Assembly (NCBI GenBank): GCA_023634235.1
Contig: JAMKCF010000015.1
Location: forward strand, 12,124,087-12,188,086
Reading direction: 5' to 3'
Length of the DNA stretch: 64,000 nucleotides
Origin: Pisaster brevispinus
Taxonomy: Eukaryota; Echinodermata; Asteroidea; Forcipulatida; Asteriidae
Made by a program: the position numbers and the translations under genes. Below the pieces are notes generated by a model. That model had not been told where the DNA came from and ran no database searches. It saw nothing but the letters and a program-made list of their open reading frames with translations. Every line of letters starts with the position of its first letter. Positions within the stretch are counted from its first letter, which is position 1. Of this stretch, positions 47,789 through 60,533 are shown one piece after another.

Positions 47789-47962
47789 TGTTATGGGTTC
47801 ATTAGATTGAGACTCAAAGGAAAGAGGCAATGACTACTTGACTTGTTTAAGAACTCTTTGGGTTATGTTCAGTCCAAGTAATGCTTTAGTACATGAGTTG
47901 TATTATACATTGTAAGCTGTCAATAGAGGGCGGTATATAAGATGAGTGGTATACTCTCAACA
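47789..47962 (-). repeat. 5' LTR of the gypsy element
   Basis: 174 bp, beginning TGTTGAGAG and ending CCCATAACA on the minus strand. The last 28 bases recur at 45053-45080 as the remnant of the other LTR. The primer-binding-like sequence starts at the adjacent base 47788. Confidence 0.85.
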
Positions 47963-47967
47963 GTAAC

Positions 47968-49861
47968 TGATCCAGGGGTGAATGAACTTATCCAGGCCAC
48001 TCAAATTTTACAACTTGTTTCTCAAGCGTAATATGTACAAAGTCATGGAAAATGAGATTTCAAATGAATTCATATGCAGAGTAATTAACAAAAGCGTACT
48101 TTAAAATCAGCCAAAGATTGGCATGTGTTGTGTTCTATAAAGGACGCCTACTTTTTTCTAGGCAGCGACTTTTTTTTGCGGCCAAAAAAAATGAATGTAT
48201 ATCTACTGAGACTAACACACACACAGTCAAACACAACCTCCGAAATATAATCACCGCAAAAACAAAGTCCCCCCCCCCAATTAAAGAAAAAAAAGTCGCC
48301 GCAAAAACAAAACATAAATAAACAAATAAAAATCGCCGTAAAAAAAGGCACCGCGTGAAAAAAATTGTCATGTAGGTGTCCTTTATAAAACATTAACACT
48401 ATATACTAAACTAATAGACTTTGCCAATTGAAACAATTACGAATAAAACGCATAATTAAGCTAAATCAACTTGATGAAGATTTTACAAAATTGTCACCCA
48501 CCCTTTCCGTCTCCCTCTTCTCATAGGCTCCCCTCGGTTGCTTTGCTGGGCAAGTTTCATGACGGGGATGGGGTTGGTTGATTGGGGATTGCAGGCTGGG
48601 TATTGCTCCCTCCTTAAGCAAGAACTTGGTTTTGATGTCAAGTACTTGCTTCATCCGTGATGATTGCTTAGTCGTCATCAAAGTGCTTGCTTCAAATTGT
48701 TTAACCACTACGTCACATCCGATGACTTGAAATCCACTCGAGTTGTGTTAACAAATTGCCCCCACACCTTGCAAACTTGCTCATTTTGTGGGATTTTGAA
48801 CAACCTTACATCGCAATTCTTGCGCGATGTTCTCGTACATCAACCGATCACACATTTTTGAGGCATCTTAAAGACAACCAAAAACAACTCAATTTACTTT
48901 TGTTCGAGAAAGATTATTGTAAACACTCGAACACAAGCAAGTATGCACAACGCAGAGTAGTACACAACTTGAATTTCCCACCGTTGCTAAATTAAAAACA
49001 TCTGACTGCCCCATGAAACGTTACGGGTCTTCAAAGTTTTTCGTAATACGTACTGCATTCGTGTTGAAAAGCGACAGGAAACGGGCAACGCGTAATTATA
49101 TAGCGCCCTCTGGGAGCGCAACAAACAAACTTTTGACGTAATGACCGTGGTATAAAAGCCAAGCTTTTTGTTTACGAATTATTACAATACGCTGATATTT
49201 TAAGTAAAAAACAATATTTCAGACGGGAACTTCGAAACAATAAATCAGCATATTTAATGCTTGGAAAGATATTAAATTAGCCTAGTTTGAGCTACAGGTC
49301 TCAACAGTTGCTCTCCAGCATACGCCTTTCTAATGAGTTAGAGGCATAAACGGCGCAGTGTGAAGGTTTGACGGCGTGTAGTGCTGATCACAACACCGAG
49401 TACTATGTAGTCATTATAATTATATTGATGTACCCTGTTGAACATCATTATACTCATTAACCAAGACTTATGGTTACCATGGTTGCGCTGTCAAACCATC
49501 TTTCAATTGGAGACAACACTGTGTTTTGTTGGCCCTAACTGGATAATAATTACGCTCAAAGCGGACCGGTGTGCGGAACAGTTCTTTCTTTAACTCAATG
49601 GCTCTGATCCTTGCAACTTGTTTCTAAGGTGAACCACTCGTTTCATGACATTGAGATACCAATATTTAGACAGCCCTGCATCATATGTACAATCTTGACG
49701 AATAAAGCAAACCTTTGCGTCACACACCAGAAGTCGCTGTCCTTTCCTGATTTGTTACTTGAATATCGTGATCTTCAGAGCTAGCAGGGGCGAAGATTGT
49801 TTATCTAACGTCCAAGCATAGAGATAGACCCAGAAGCTGTGTTGGTGTTGAGTGGTCGAGA
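47968..49861. other. Upstream region of gene 2
   Basis: Apart from the MITE at 48130-48392 no element is recognised. The last ~700 bp presumably contain the promoter and 5' UTR of gene 2, but no clear TATA element with a start site could be assigned. Confidence 0.35.
48130..48392. mobile_element. MITE with TGTTCTATAAAGGACGCCTAC termini
   Basis: The left end tgttctataaaggacgccta is matched by gtaggtgtcctttataaaaca at the right, about 19 of 21 bp paired. The interior is purine-rich with a C-run. Similar ends occur singly at 55805 (gttctataaaggacac) and 44015, pointing to a small family. Confidence 0.65.
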
Positions 49862-49907
49862 ATGGATGAACCAGCGATTGCTATTCTGATGGTGTTTGCA
49901 TTGTCAG
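49862..49907 (+). CDS. Signal-peptide exon, assigned to gene 2
   Basis: 46 bp, phase 1, donor tcag|gtatgt, like exon A of gene 1. It could instead have belonged to the decayed third unit at 55-57 kb. No alternative signal exon was found nearer to exon B. Confidence 0.55.
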
Positions 49908-52900
49908 GTATGTACTCAAACTATTTCACACGTTTACATATAAATTAACAAAAATTGATATTTTGTAGGTTGGTTTGGAATTAATGCATGAGCTGAATTG
50001 TTCTTGATGGACTAGATACTGTATCGAGTCAATCTTTATAACAATTTACTTGACTCCTGTGTACTAATAACTGTATAAACTTACCGCTTTCCAAATTGTG
50101 AAAACCTTCCGAGGGCCAGCTCCCTTTTCTCCTGTTCTTCTTATTCATAAAGTCCAAGCATTTCATGTAGCTTGTATGTCCCTCCGCTATTCTGGGAAAT
50201 TGGTTTGTCGAAATGCGAAAAAAAGAAAGCCATATTTGTTTAAATTGACTTAATCTTTATCGTCAGGTCAAGTTTTATTCCGGGGTCGCTGTTGAGGCAC
50301 TCAAAAAATGTGTTTATAAACTTAGGGGAAAAGGGTGTTTTGTGTAGTTTTCCTCAGTTTGTTTGTTTGTTTGTTTGTTTGTTTGTTGGGGTGTTTGTTT
50401 GTTTGTTTGTGTTTGTTTGTTTGTTTGTTTGTTTGTTTGTTTGTTGGGGTGTTTGTTTGTTTGTTTGTTGGGGTGTTTGTGTGTGTGTTTGTTGGGGTGT
50501 TTGTTTGTTTGTTTGTTTGTTTGTTTGTTTGTTTGTTGGGGTGTTTGTTTGTTTGTTTGTTTGTTTGGGGTTTTTTTTGTTTTTGTTTTTTTTTGGGGGG
50601 GTGTTTGTTCGTTTGTTTGTTTCGCTTTTGGTTCAGGTAAATTGTACTCAATCCGAATGCTGACTTGTACTCCTGTTTTCACTTTTTAGTGTAAGTGACC
50701 TGTTCTTGTAGGAAGATTGGTAAGATAAGTGTTTCTTTCGGGTCTTCAGAACCCGAGTCAGTAGGGGGTGGAGTGAGCTGCTTAGAGGTCGAACTGGTTT
50801 CCTCTGATAAATTTTCCCTTATGTTTTGATAATGTTTGTACACACTGAAAAGAGGGTTTTGGAAGATCTCCGGAAATGTTTCATTGTTGCGTATTAGAAA
50901 CCAGTGTTGTTTGATTGCTTTGTTTAAGTAACGTTGGTTGATATACGGGTTATCTTTGCGCTGAAAACAAATTGAATCGTGCTTCTTTTTTTCTGCAGAT
51001 AATGAATCAAATTCTACTGTTCTTTGTTTGAGACATTTTTGGAACAACTGTTGATTTTAAGTACGACATCATTTTCTTGAATTGTGTTTCTGGCATTGCG
51101 GAGTGGTTTTTTTTCCGTATGTAAGTGCTTTGAACACATGATGGGGGAGTGATGATGTCTTTTGTAGGTTTTGGTAGGTTTCAGTGGGTTGGAAATACAC
51201 TGTTGTGTCTAGGATACCAGTTTCGCTGAACATTTAACCTTTGAAGATTGTTAAGCCAAAGTAATTGATAGAAGTATCAGAGGCCTCAAACACAAAATTT
51301 AGCATAGGGTGTATATGATTCATGGAGTAGATAAGTCTCTTTAAGTTTTCAAGGTTGCTATCAGAGATGATAAGTACGTCGTCTCTAAAACGCTACCAGG
51401 TTAGGAAGTGATTAGCTTTTTCAAGGATTTTTATTATTTTTTTCCAGACAATGTTGTGTAATATCAAAGATCTCTTGGCTTGTTGAGGAGCCCATGGTGC
51501 ATCTTTTGTTGTTGTTGAGATATTAGTTGTTACCGAAATAAAAACAACTTGCTCACAATTTGAACTTCCAGAAGTTGTTGGAAATTGGTTTTGTGATGGA
51601 TTACGACAGGGCCTTGGTCGAGGGCATTTTAGACACTTCCCATTGCTTCCGTTTGACGGACGTTTGCGTACATTGAGACAACATACTGCGGTATCCCGGA
51701 CTACTTTATTGGTTGGGCAGTGACTATCGGAAGAAGGAAATAGTCCAGACATTCTGATTTTTGGCTTTGGGGCATAAACATCCACTTATTGTAGGTCTCC
51801 TTACAAAAGGCGTGCCCAGGCGTGGTGTCTTAAGTCTCTTGGGGAGAAAATACATGGTAGGGCAGTTTACTGGTTATGAGAGTAGATTAAGTTGGGCCAG
51901 GGTTTGTTTATTGATGAGGTTGTTTCTATGCATACTTGAGAGCAGGTTGTGGACCATTGTGGAGGTCCGTTGCGTGATGTCTTGGTCAAGCTTTGTGTAG
52001 TCATAGTGGTCAATATGTCGATAGCCTACTTGGTACTTTTTAGCTTCCAAATATTGTGTTCTCGTGTCGCACATTGTGTTGGAATATTCTACGCCTGTAT
52101 CATACATAAACTTTAATAAAAAGTATATATTGGAAAATGAAAATCTAATACAACACAATTTTGCTCAAGGCGAATGCTTTACCTATAAAATTCTGTCCTC
52201 TCTATATTTACGACTTTATGAAAACAATTTAAGTTATAGTGTTACAAAATCGTAGTAAATGAAACTGGCACCAAGTGACATCATTCTATCTTGGGTTTGA
52301 ACTTGGACGGAACTAGATTCCAATAATCCTACGCTTACCTAAAGGTCAAACACTACTTTTAAATTGCCACCGTATAGCACAGAAATAGCAACATTAAGCC
52401 GAACAATACAAATAATGATATTAGTAATATATCATATAATGGTAATAAAAACCTGTTTTTGGATCAGGAAATCCGCTTGAAGCACGTGTACTGTAGATGT
52501 TCAGCAAATCGCTAATTAATGCATAACACTTTCTCTAAAGTAAATAATAATTACCCCATCGTTCCAGATAGTCCCATTTCATTGCATTTTACATCGTTTC
52601 AAATGATAAATTTAGCAAACCTATATGCAACCGTCAAAATACCAAATTATGAAACCTGTGGAAAAGAACGTTTCGAAATATTATAATCATTTATATTGTA
52701 TTTAGTATTGGCTCATTTACGCTTCGATAGTTTCTCTAGCGAACCGCGGCGCAATTGACTTACTTGTTCTCCCTTTCGTCCTTGCAACGTTTGCGCATTT
52801 CGTTTAGAGGTTGTGAAATTTTTGGCGCATTAGAGTCTACAGTTTCTTTACCATGAAAATGTATTTGCATCAACTCCTGTTGTTTTTTTTTGTTCCTTAT

Positions 52901-55900
52901 TGGCTGAACTCAACCACGGACCCCATTGGTTTGCTTATTGTTGTCCCTCTGTCTGAGTTCATATGCATGCCATTAAGAGGACCATAGCCTTCAAGGTCTA
53001 CTTCTAAATTGGATTCCTCTGCATTTTCATGATTGTTTGAGTCTAGCTCTTGTAATTTAAACGAAATATCGACTTACTTTTATTGTTCTCTTTAAAGTGA
53101 TAAGGCCATTTTATGTTTTAAAAACAAGAACATTGTTTGTCCCATTGCATTGTTAAAGTGTACACACGTTAGCAACATGAGAATGTTCAGAAAACAAGGT
53201 GGTCATGATCGATGTTATCAAATTACGATTGAACAATATTTCATTTAACCACTCTGATTTGTGGTTCAGGAGTTAGATTTGTTCCAAGATAAATTTTCAA
53301 CTTCCGGTTTGAACCAAAAGTTAGGTCAAATGAGGTCATACTGTGTAGCCCTAGATAAGTTCTAGGAGCCTTTTGTAAAGCCGTGTAGTTGAAAAAAAAT
53401 CAAATTTGTGGTTCAGGAGCTATGATTACTTCAAATATTGAACTTGATCATCCGGTTTGAACCGGAAGTCAAAGTCAACTACCCAATAAATTATTTTGGG
53501 ACTTCATTATGTTGTCACAACTCCTGTCTAATCTATTCATCTGGTGTTAAATTGTTGACAAGTTTTATGAATTTACGAGCTTAACAAAATGTCAAAGTCT
53601 AAGGAAAACAATTGTGTGTTCTTTCTAACAAACTCATGAATAATTCTGAAATATCAACTTCCGGTTTCAACCGGAAGTAAAATTCTTATGGGGTCACCCT
53701 TTGAATTTGATTATTATTACTCGGCCGAAGTTTTTTATGTGGCAATTAGCCTGTATGGTTCTCCGATTATGACTTGTTTTAATATTAAACGTTGATTTAT
53801 TCTGATGTCATCGATGACGCCATCATACCAAAACGATTTGGGTGTCATATGCACGATCTATATAATATAGTAAGGTTCAAGACAAAACCCTTCTTGGTTT
53901 ATGAGAAATGAATCTTTGAAATCTGAATTTTGAACTTCCGGCTTCAACCGAAAGTAAAGGTCATATCGTGTTAGAATATGTATGTGATTTGCATAATTTG
54001 GCAAGAGCTTTTTATACTGCACTTATGTTTTGTTTTTAACAATAAAAGTTGATTTATTGTTATGAGGTCATCGATGACATCATCAAACCGATATTCACAT
54101 ATTTATATCTAAACACTATAAATAAAATGTTCTCTCCACTGGTCTATTTTTACGCTTCTTTATCTTGCTTACTTCATTGATGTACAATATATATAGTTAG
54201 TGTCATTTACATGTTCTCTCCACTGGTCCATTTCTACACCTCTTTTCTCTCTCTCAAGAAGTTTTTAAATATCAACCTGGTCACTAGCCTATTCCCTTTG
54301 CAGAGGATTTAACAACTCTGCAGGTTCCTCTTGCCTAGTTTTAACTTATTTAACTGATTCTTTTCATCTATAATTACTTTGGTCCTGCCTCCTATTGTAA
54401 GTTGCATTTTCTTATGTGGCTTGTTCTTTAATTCTACCCTTCATGCTTCCCGCATCGTTATGCCAAGAATGCGGTACCACCTTTACCACTTCTTCACTCT
54501 CATTGGTTCTTAGCCAGTCAATTTACCACTCTGATTGGCAATATTTTCCCGCTTTTTTTCAGAATACTCTCCCCTAATCCTTTGCTCCTCTTTTTGCTAT
54601 AAATGGATAAGTTTGTGTTTGTTCCTGTTTATGCCTCTGACGAAGGTTCGGTTTGGATCGAAAGTTAAGGCCATCTCCCCTACTAATTGTATATCTAAAC
54701 ACAAAGATATAAATACCTAGTAAATTGTAAGTCTCAAACGTTTATAGTTCATGACATATGACGAGTTTTCTTTTGTTAAAAAAAATCTACTTCCTTTTTT
54801 AGCGGTAGTAAGGTCTCATGGGGTCGTACCTGATGAAAGAGATGTAGAAATGTTAAAGGGCCTTCAGATCATATAATGATTAAAGGTGTAGTATCTTTGC
54901 TTTAAAGAAATAACAATTCCCCCTCCCCCCCAAAAAAAAAACAAAAAAACAAAAAAAACGCTAACAAACAATCAAACAACCTTCAACGTTCGGTTTCGAG
55001 CGGAAATAAACTTCACAAGGGGTCACATTTTGTGTACCAGTTGTAAACAAAATGTCGAACTTTCATACGAAGCCAAAATCTTGCATTTATCATTTTTGGT
55101 TCTCTAGATATGACGATTTACCGTATTTCTCATTGTTTTCATTTGTTGATGTTATGACGTCATCGCCTCGAAAAAATTGCGGTTTCGTCTCTACACTAAG
55201 GTCTTAGTAAATGATAAGTTTCAAACTTCTCGGAGTTATACTTTTTGTAAAAACTGCAAGAGAAGGTTCTCAGATAAAGTGGTAAAAAAAAACTAACAAC
55301 AACAGTAATGTTAGGTTTTCGGGCGAAATGCCCGAACACCTAATCAAAACCCGAAAACAATAACAATGTGTTTCAAACGTTGCAAAAAGTTATTTAAATA
55401 CTGTGATGTCACTTTACACTTTGATGTTTTATAAAAATTATGTCTATGTATCACTAGAGCGTGTGATAATCATCTCAAAATTACATTAATATAATTTGCA
55501 GGTGTTCAATTGTAACGTTAAAGAAGATACCAAAACCTGTCACAAATTTGTTTGAGCACAGTGCGTCTTGAGCTTGTTTTCTCAAACAATTGCTTTATAG
55601 TGTACGCTACTTGGGTGTTGCATCAACCGAAATAAAATCAGTAGTTTGAAACAGAAGCAGAAAGAGGGCAAAGGGGGTTGTAACACTTCGCTCGTACCAA
55701 TAAAAACCAAAGAGTGAGCCTTAGTGAGTTGTAAGTTGTACAATTTAAACACTCTGCCATGGATACACACACACATTCATGTACTTCTCGCGCGAAATTA
55801 TGGCGTTCTATAAAGGACACTTATCTGTTGCCTTAAAAGAGAACAGAGTTCCTGTGGCGAAGTATTACAACTATTTCCGTATAAATAGAAGTTTTGCTCA

Positions 55901-58589
55901 TTTTAACGCTTCAATATTTTCTCTGGCGAGCGGCAGCACAATGTAATTATGTGGGTCTTCTTTTTATCATGCAATTATGCGCATTTGGTATAGAGAGTCT
56001 GAAATTATTGGCCCATTTGTGTCTACAATTTCTTTTCCAGGGAAATGCATGCGCATCGAGACCTTTTGTTAGATTTTGTTTATTAGTGGCTCGAATCGAC
56101 CACAAACCTAAATGGTGTTTTCCCCATCTCTATGATTGCATATGCTTGTTACTAGTGAACGGTGCCTACATGGTCGGCTTATACAATGGATCCCTCTACA
56201 ATGTCATAGGTGTTTTGTTGTTTTAAGTTCTTGAAATTTATAATGTACATAATACTCTTAGTTCAAAGCAGAATAGTTACAAATAGTTATCTTACTCTCC
56301 TTACCTACTTACCTTAATTTTTATTAAGTAAATATTCGCTGCAACAAAACAATTCTTGAATTTCCAGGCAGTGTAGCTATGAGAAAATGAATGTCTGAAA
56401 TCTATACACTTTTTTAGTCTTTTTTTTTTCGTTTACACTCTTACTCGTGAAGATGACATCAGAATATGAACCACTCGATTACGCCACGACAAACTGTGAA
56501 AAAATACAGCATTATACTCACTATGTCACAAGTTTGGGCAACATAAATAAGTTCCCTAAACGAATGTCTGTACGGTGAAACATGATTGAAACTCAAATGT
56601 TGACAAAATTTTTAAATAAGTCTCGTTCCGTTATTTCAACAACAAAATGTTTCGGTTGATGTCGAACTTGCTTGTTGTATTCAAGCTAAACAACTTCATC
56701 ACGCACGTCTACTTGAAATAATTACAAGCGGTAAACCAGTACTTTTTTTAAAAGTTTTTTTTATAGTTTTTTTCATATTCTCGTATTGCAATGCACAGCA
56801 CTTTCAAGCAGCCTTGGAAATGAAACATCTAGCACTCTTTTCAATAGTTGGATTAATGTATTGTGAAAACCAAGTGACATCATTTGGTTTGAACTAGTAG
56901 CAATGCAAATACTCTTTTGTCGGTGTTCGATTGAATTTAGTTCTGTCTTATTACATGGTAAGCACATAAAAACACGTTTAAACATTGCAGGGTTGCAAAC
57001 AGATTAGCACAGTGTGAAAATAGAAAGTCACGTACACAAAGGTACATTCCAAGCAAATGAAGTACAAAGCACATGTGGATAAGAAAAGAAATGCCAAAGA
57101 AATTGAATTTGAAGTAGGGAACTGGGTACGAATAAGAAAGGCTGGAATTGTTGTGAAAGGGGACAATAAATTAACGGAACCAGTTCAAACTGCGAAAACA
57201 GTTGGTCCCCACACAAACGATCTGGATGGTGGAAGAAGGTGGAATGTCAACAGACTAATTCTAGCGTGACAACAAAGTGAATATATAGATTCAATTGTAA
57301 CTGATTCTGATATAACTGAGACAGAACCAGAACAACAAACTACAGGACAAACTTCTAAGGAAACCATAAAGGTTCCGGAAATAGAAATAAGGAGAGGTAC
57401 AAGAAATAGACGCCCCTGTATGGCTTAAAAATTACGTTAGATATTTTAGAAGAAGCAGCAGAAAACGAGAGACAGAAACAACGTCCAGAAAGTTCAATTA
57501 ATTAACCACTGTTCAGTTGGTTTACATTAGTTTCCTGGATTTGATCACGTAGAAACAAATGTCCTGACTTGATTGTTATAAAAATAACGTTTTGTTTCAT
57601 ATTAACGAAAAGGGGAGATGCAGTAATTATATATTTTCTTTAGACAAACATGTTATTGTGTGTGTATGGCCTAGAGATGCATGACGGTATAAAGTTTCAA
57701 TTAAATGATTCCATAGTGAATACAAGAACAAAGATTTGTAAAATGAAGTTGTCGAAATCTATCATCGAGTTCGAGTAATTACTGTGCATCCATACTGAAC
57801 ATAACACAGTATTTTTATTGTCACTTAATTGTATTGCAAAAACACACGTTTTATTGCTTTAAGGTACGAGCCAAATTATTTAATCCCTTCCGATTGCGGA
57901 GGTAGGAAAAGGTATCACGGGTTGGTATAGGCTATTTCGATTGCAAGTTGGGTGGATTTACTGTATGTGTTAGTGGAAGAGGCATGAATGTTCTTTCCCG
58001 CTTGCGGGTGTGTGAACGAAATGAAGGTATGCATCTAATGCTAAAGCGAGCTTGTATTGTTTTTGTTTTGTTGGATCATGATCCAACTGGGTAGTAGACA
58101 ACTCATTTACCAAGAACCTATGAATCAAAACAGCGCAGCAACTTTAGAAAACTTACGGGTATTGCAATGTGTAAATATATATTAGTAGGAGTGTTGGCTC
58201 TGAAAAGAGCCGATTGTCTTGACGATTCGAACAGTTTCTCTGCTCGTCTTCTCATGACGAACTTCATCCCATTCAAAATGGAATGAAGTCAACACTGCTA
58301 GAGTGTCTTGAAAATCGGTTCTTTTTCTCAGCCGTGGAGTTTATATTGACTGTTTTTTGGGGACTGTTACCGTGGGAAATGTTAGTCTTGTTTTTGTATC
58401 CAAGTTTAGCTGTGATTTTTTAATTCACGAAATGGGAATCAGAAAAACTAAAAACAATTTCCCACCTAAAACAATCAAAGTAAAAGGAAAACAATAAGAA
58501 CAATGCTAGAAACGCCAACAAGTAAAAGTCACAGCCCAAAAAAGTATCCGGATTGTTTTTCTTTATAAAAAAATCTCTGAAAAAAACAT

Positions 58590-58634
<45 letters not shown>

Positions 58635-58636
58635 TT

Positions 58637-58718
<82 letters not shown>

Positions 58719-58749
58719 GCAGCAGCAACAACAACAACAACAACAACAA

Positions 58750-58797
<48 letters not shown>

Positions 58798-60497
58798 CAA
58801 CAACAACACTAAGTCGCCGTGTAGTAATCCTTAAATGGAACACCCTTTTTTAAAGAGAACACACAATACACATTACAGTCAACACAGTAGCTCAGTCGTG
58901 TCCGTCCTTTAGAGTCCAGACCTTAGTTTGGAGGGTTCTTGACAACTGAAAATCGGTTTCTTTTCTCAGCCATTGGCCTTTTTTTTATGTCTGCAACTTT
59001 ACCCAATGGTCAAAAGGAAAACCAAAGATCAAATTATTGACTCTAGCTCAATATTGATTGTTATAAAACAATAATTATATAATATTTTTAAACAATCAAA
59101 ATGCAACTTTTTTGCTTTTGCAAAATTTGCTGTTTAATGTCATGTCCCCGATTGTTCCCCAGACGAGACACGTGACCGGTAGAAGCCGCGGTCAAAAAAT
59201 ATATCGTCAAATTTGTCGACTTTGAAGAAAGTCGTTAAATTGTCCACGTAAATCGTCTCATTTCTGTTCTGTGTGTTTTTCCAGTGGTACCGTAAGTATC
59301 TGGATATTGTGTAATGTGTGGCCGTTGTGTGAAAGGATCAATTAGCGCAGGGGTTGTCCAGTTTCAACAAATTGTGGGAGGGTGTGGTCAATGGGCGGAG
59401 TAGTTTATTATAAAGTAACCATTAGAACTGTAGTGAGCTTCAATCGTTAGTGTATGTTCATTCTCACTGACATTGCATACTCTTCGTTTAAAACTGCCAT
59501 TGTTTGCTCTCTGTAGTAAAGATAGTAATGTGTTTTTTTATTGAGAACTTGACTGAAGGTTGACCTTAAGTCAGTGTGGTTCGTTTGTCAGTATACTGTG
59601 TTTTTCATGATGTTAAGAGAATAAAATATGCCTCAGGAAAACCTTCATAAATTGCAACAAATCAAAGTCACTCATTGGTCGTGTGATTCCTACGGGGCAT
59701 GTGTAATGTTGTTCTATTCAACCCCACCGGGGACAGTTATAAAAATAATAACACGGCGTCAGCGACTTCAATTAATACACAGATGTGTTAAATTGACTTG
59801 CAACTATTTGACAACAATAAAATAACATATTTGTTGCGCTTTGCTAAAAACCAGTGTTTATGTAGAATACTGAGGACAGATTTTGCAGTGTTTTTTCTAG
59901 GGTTTAGTTTAAATGATGTAAAATGCAATGAAATGGGACTGTCTGGTAGGATTGGGTAAACAATATGAGAGAGTTATGCACTAATTATTGATTTGCTTAG
60001 ACAGCTGCTGTACACGTGCTTCCTCTGACAGAGGGTTACACTAAAACACCAAAAACAAATATATAAAACATTTGGGCGGGATGGGACGCAATATGTTTAT
60101 TCCTCTAAAACAATCGCCAACCAAAAGCATGAAGTAATTGTAAGAGTCGATAACAACATGAAACTCGCGATATTGTTGCATTTCAGGTTTTACTTTAGTC
60201 TCGTCTCATCGTGTTTGCTACAACGGAATGGAGTATGATCTCAACTCTAACAATCCACACCGATGGGTCTTACCGTACGAAGATCCATGCGAGTATGCCG
60301 CAGTACTTGGCGGACTGACTACTCAAAATGCGTCACACCAACAGGGGGCGCCCTACTACCTAGATCAGATTGTCATTCGACTGTCTAAATTTTTCGGCTG
60401 TCAAAATGAGCAAAAAGGTAAAAAAAACATGGTTGATTTTAAGGTAAAATCAAGCCCGCATTCTCAAAACAAAATTACTTGATACCTGTTATATTTT

Positions 60498-60533
<36 letters not shown>

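Larger units (their letters stand above)
45053..47962 (-). mobile_element. Ty3/gypsy LTR retrotransposon, internally deleted, TSD intact
   Basis: A minus-strand element bounded by the 5-bp duplication gtaac (45048-45052 and 47963-47967). The 5' LTR is 47789-47962 (tg...ca). A primer-binding-like TGGTGTCAGAAGTG follows it. The order is gag, zinc knuckle, protease, then a large deletion of RT and RNase H, then integrase. Only 28 bp of the 3' LTR (45053-45080) remain, joined directly to pol sequence. It cannot transpose. Confidence 0.85.
53290..55200. repeat. Degenerate long-period array with ACTTCCGGTTT-AACCGGAAGT palindromes
   Basis: Near-palindromic cores occur near 53300, 53447, 53660, 53933 and, weaker, 54786 and 54985. 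Most are followed by aagtcaa/aagtaaa and 'ggtca'. 'gaggtcatcgatgac' or similar words recur at 53810, 54065 and 55155. A PLE tail (54117-54689) splits the array. Confidence 0.55.

Noticed and set aside
50292..50690. Cys/Phe/Val-rich and Thr/Asn/Lys-rich open frames of 100-123 codons
   Set aside because: They read through the (GTTT)n satellite on both strands in several frames.
58420..58843. Poly-Leu, poly-Val and poly-Asn/Ser open frames
   Set aside because: Products of the AAC/AGC microsatellite, open in all frames only because the triplets contain no stops.
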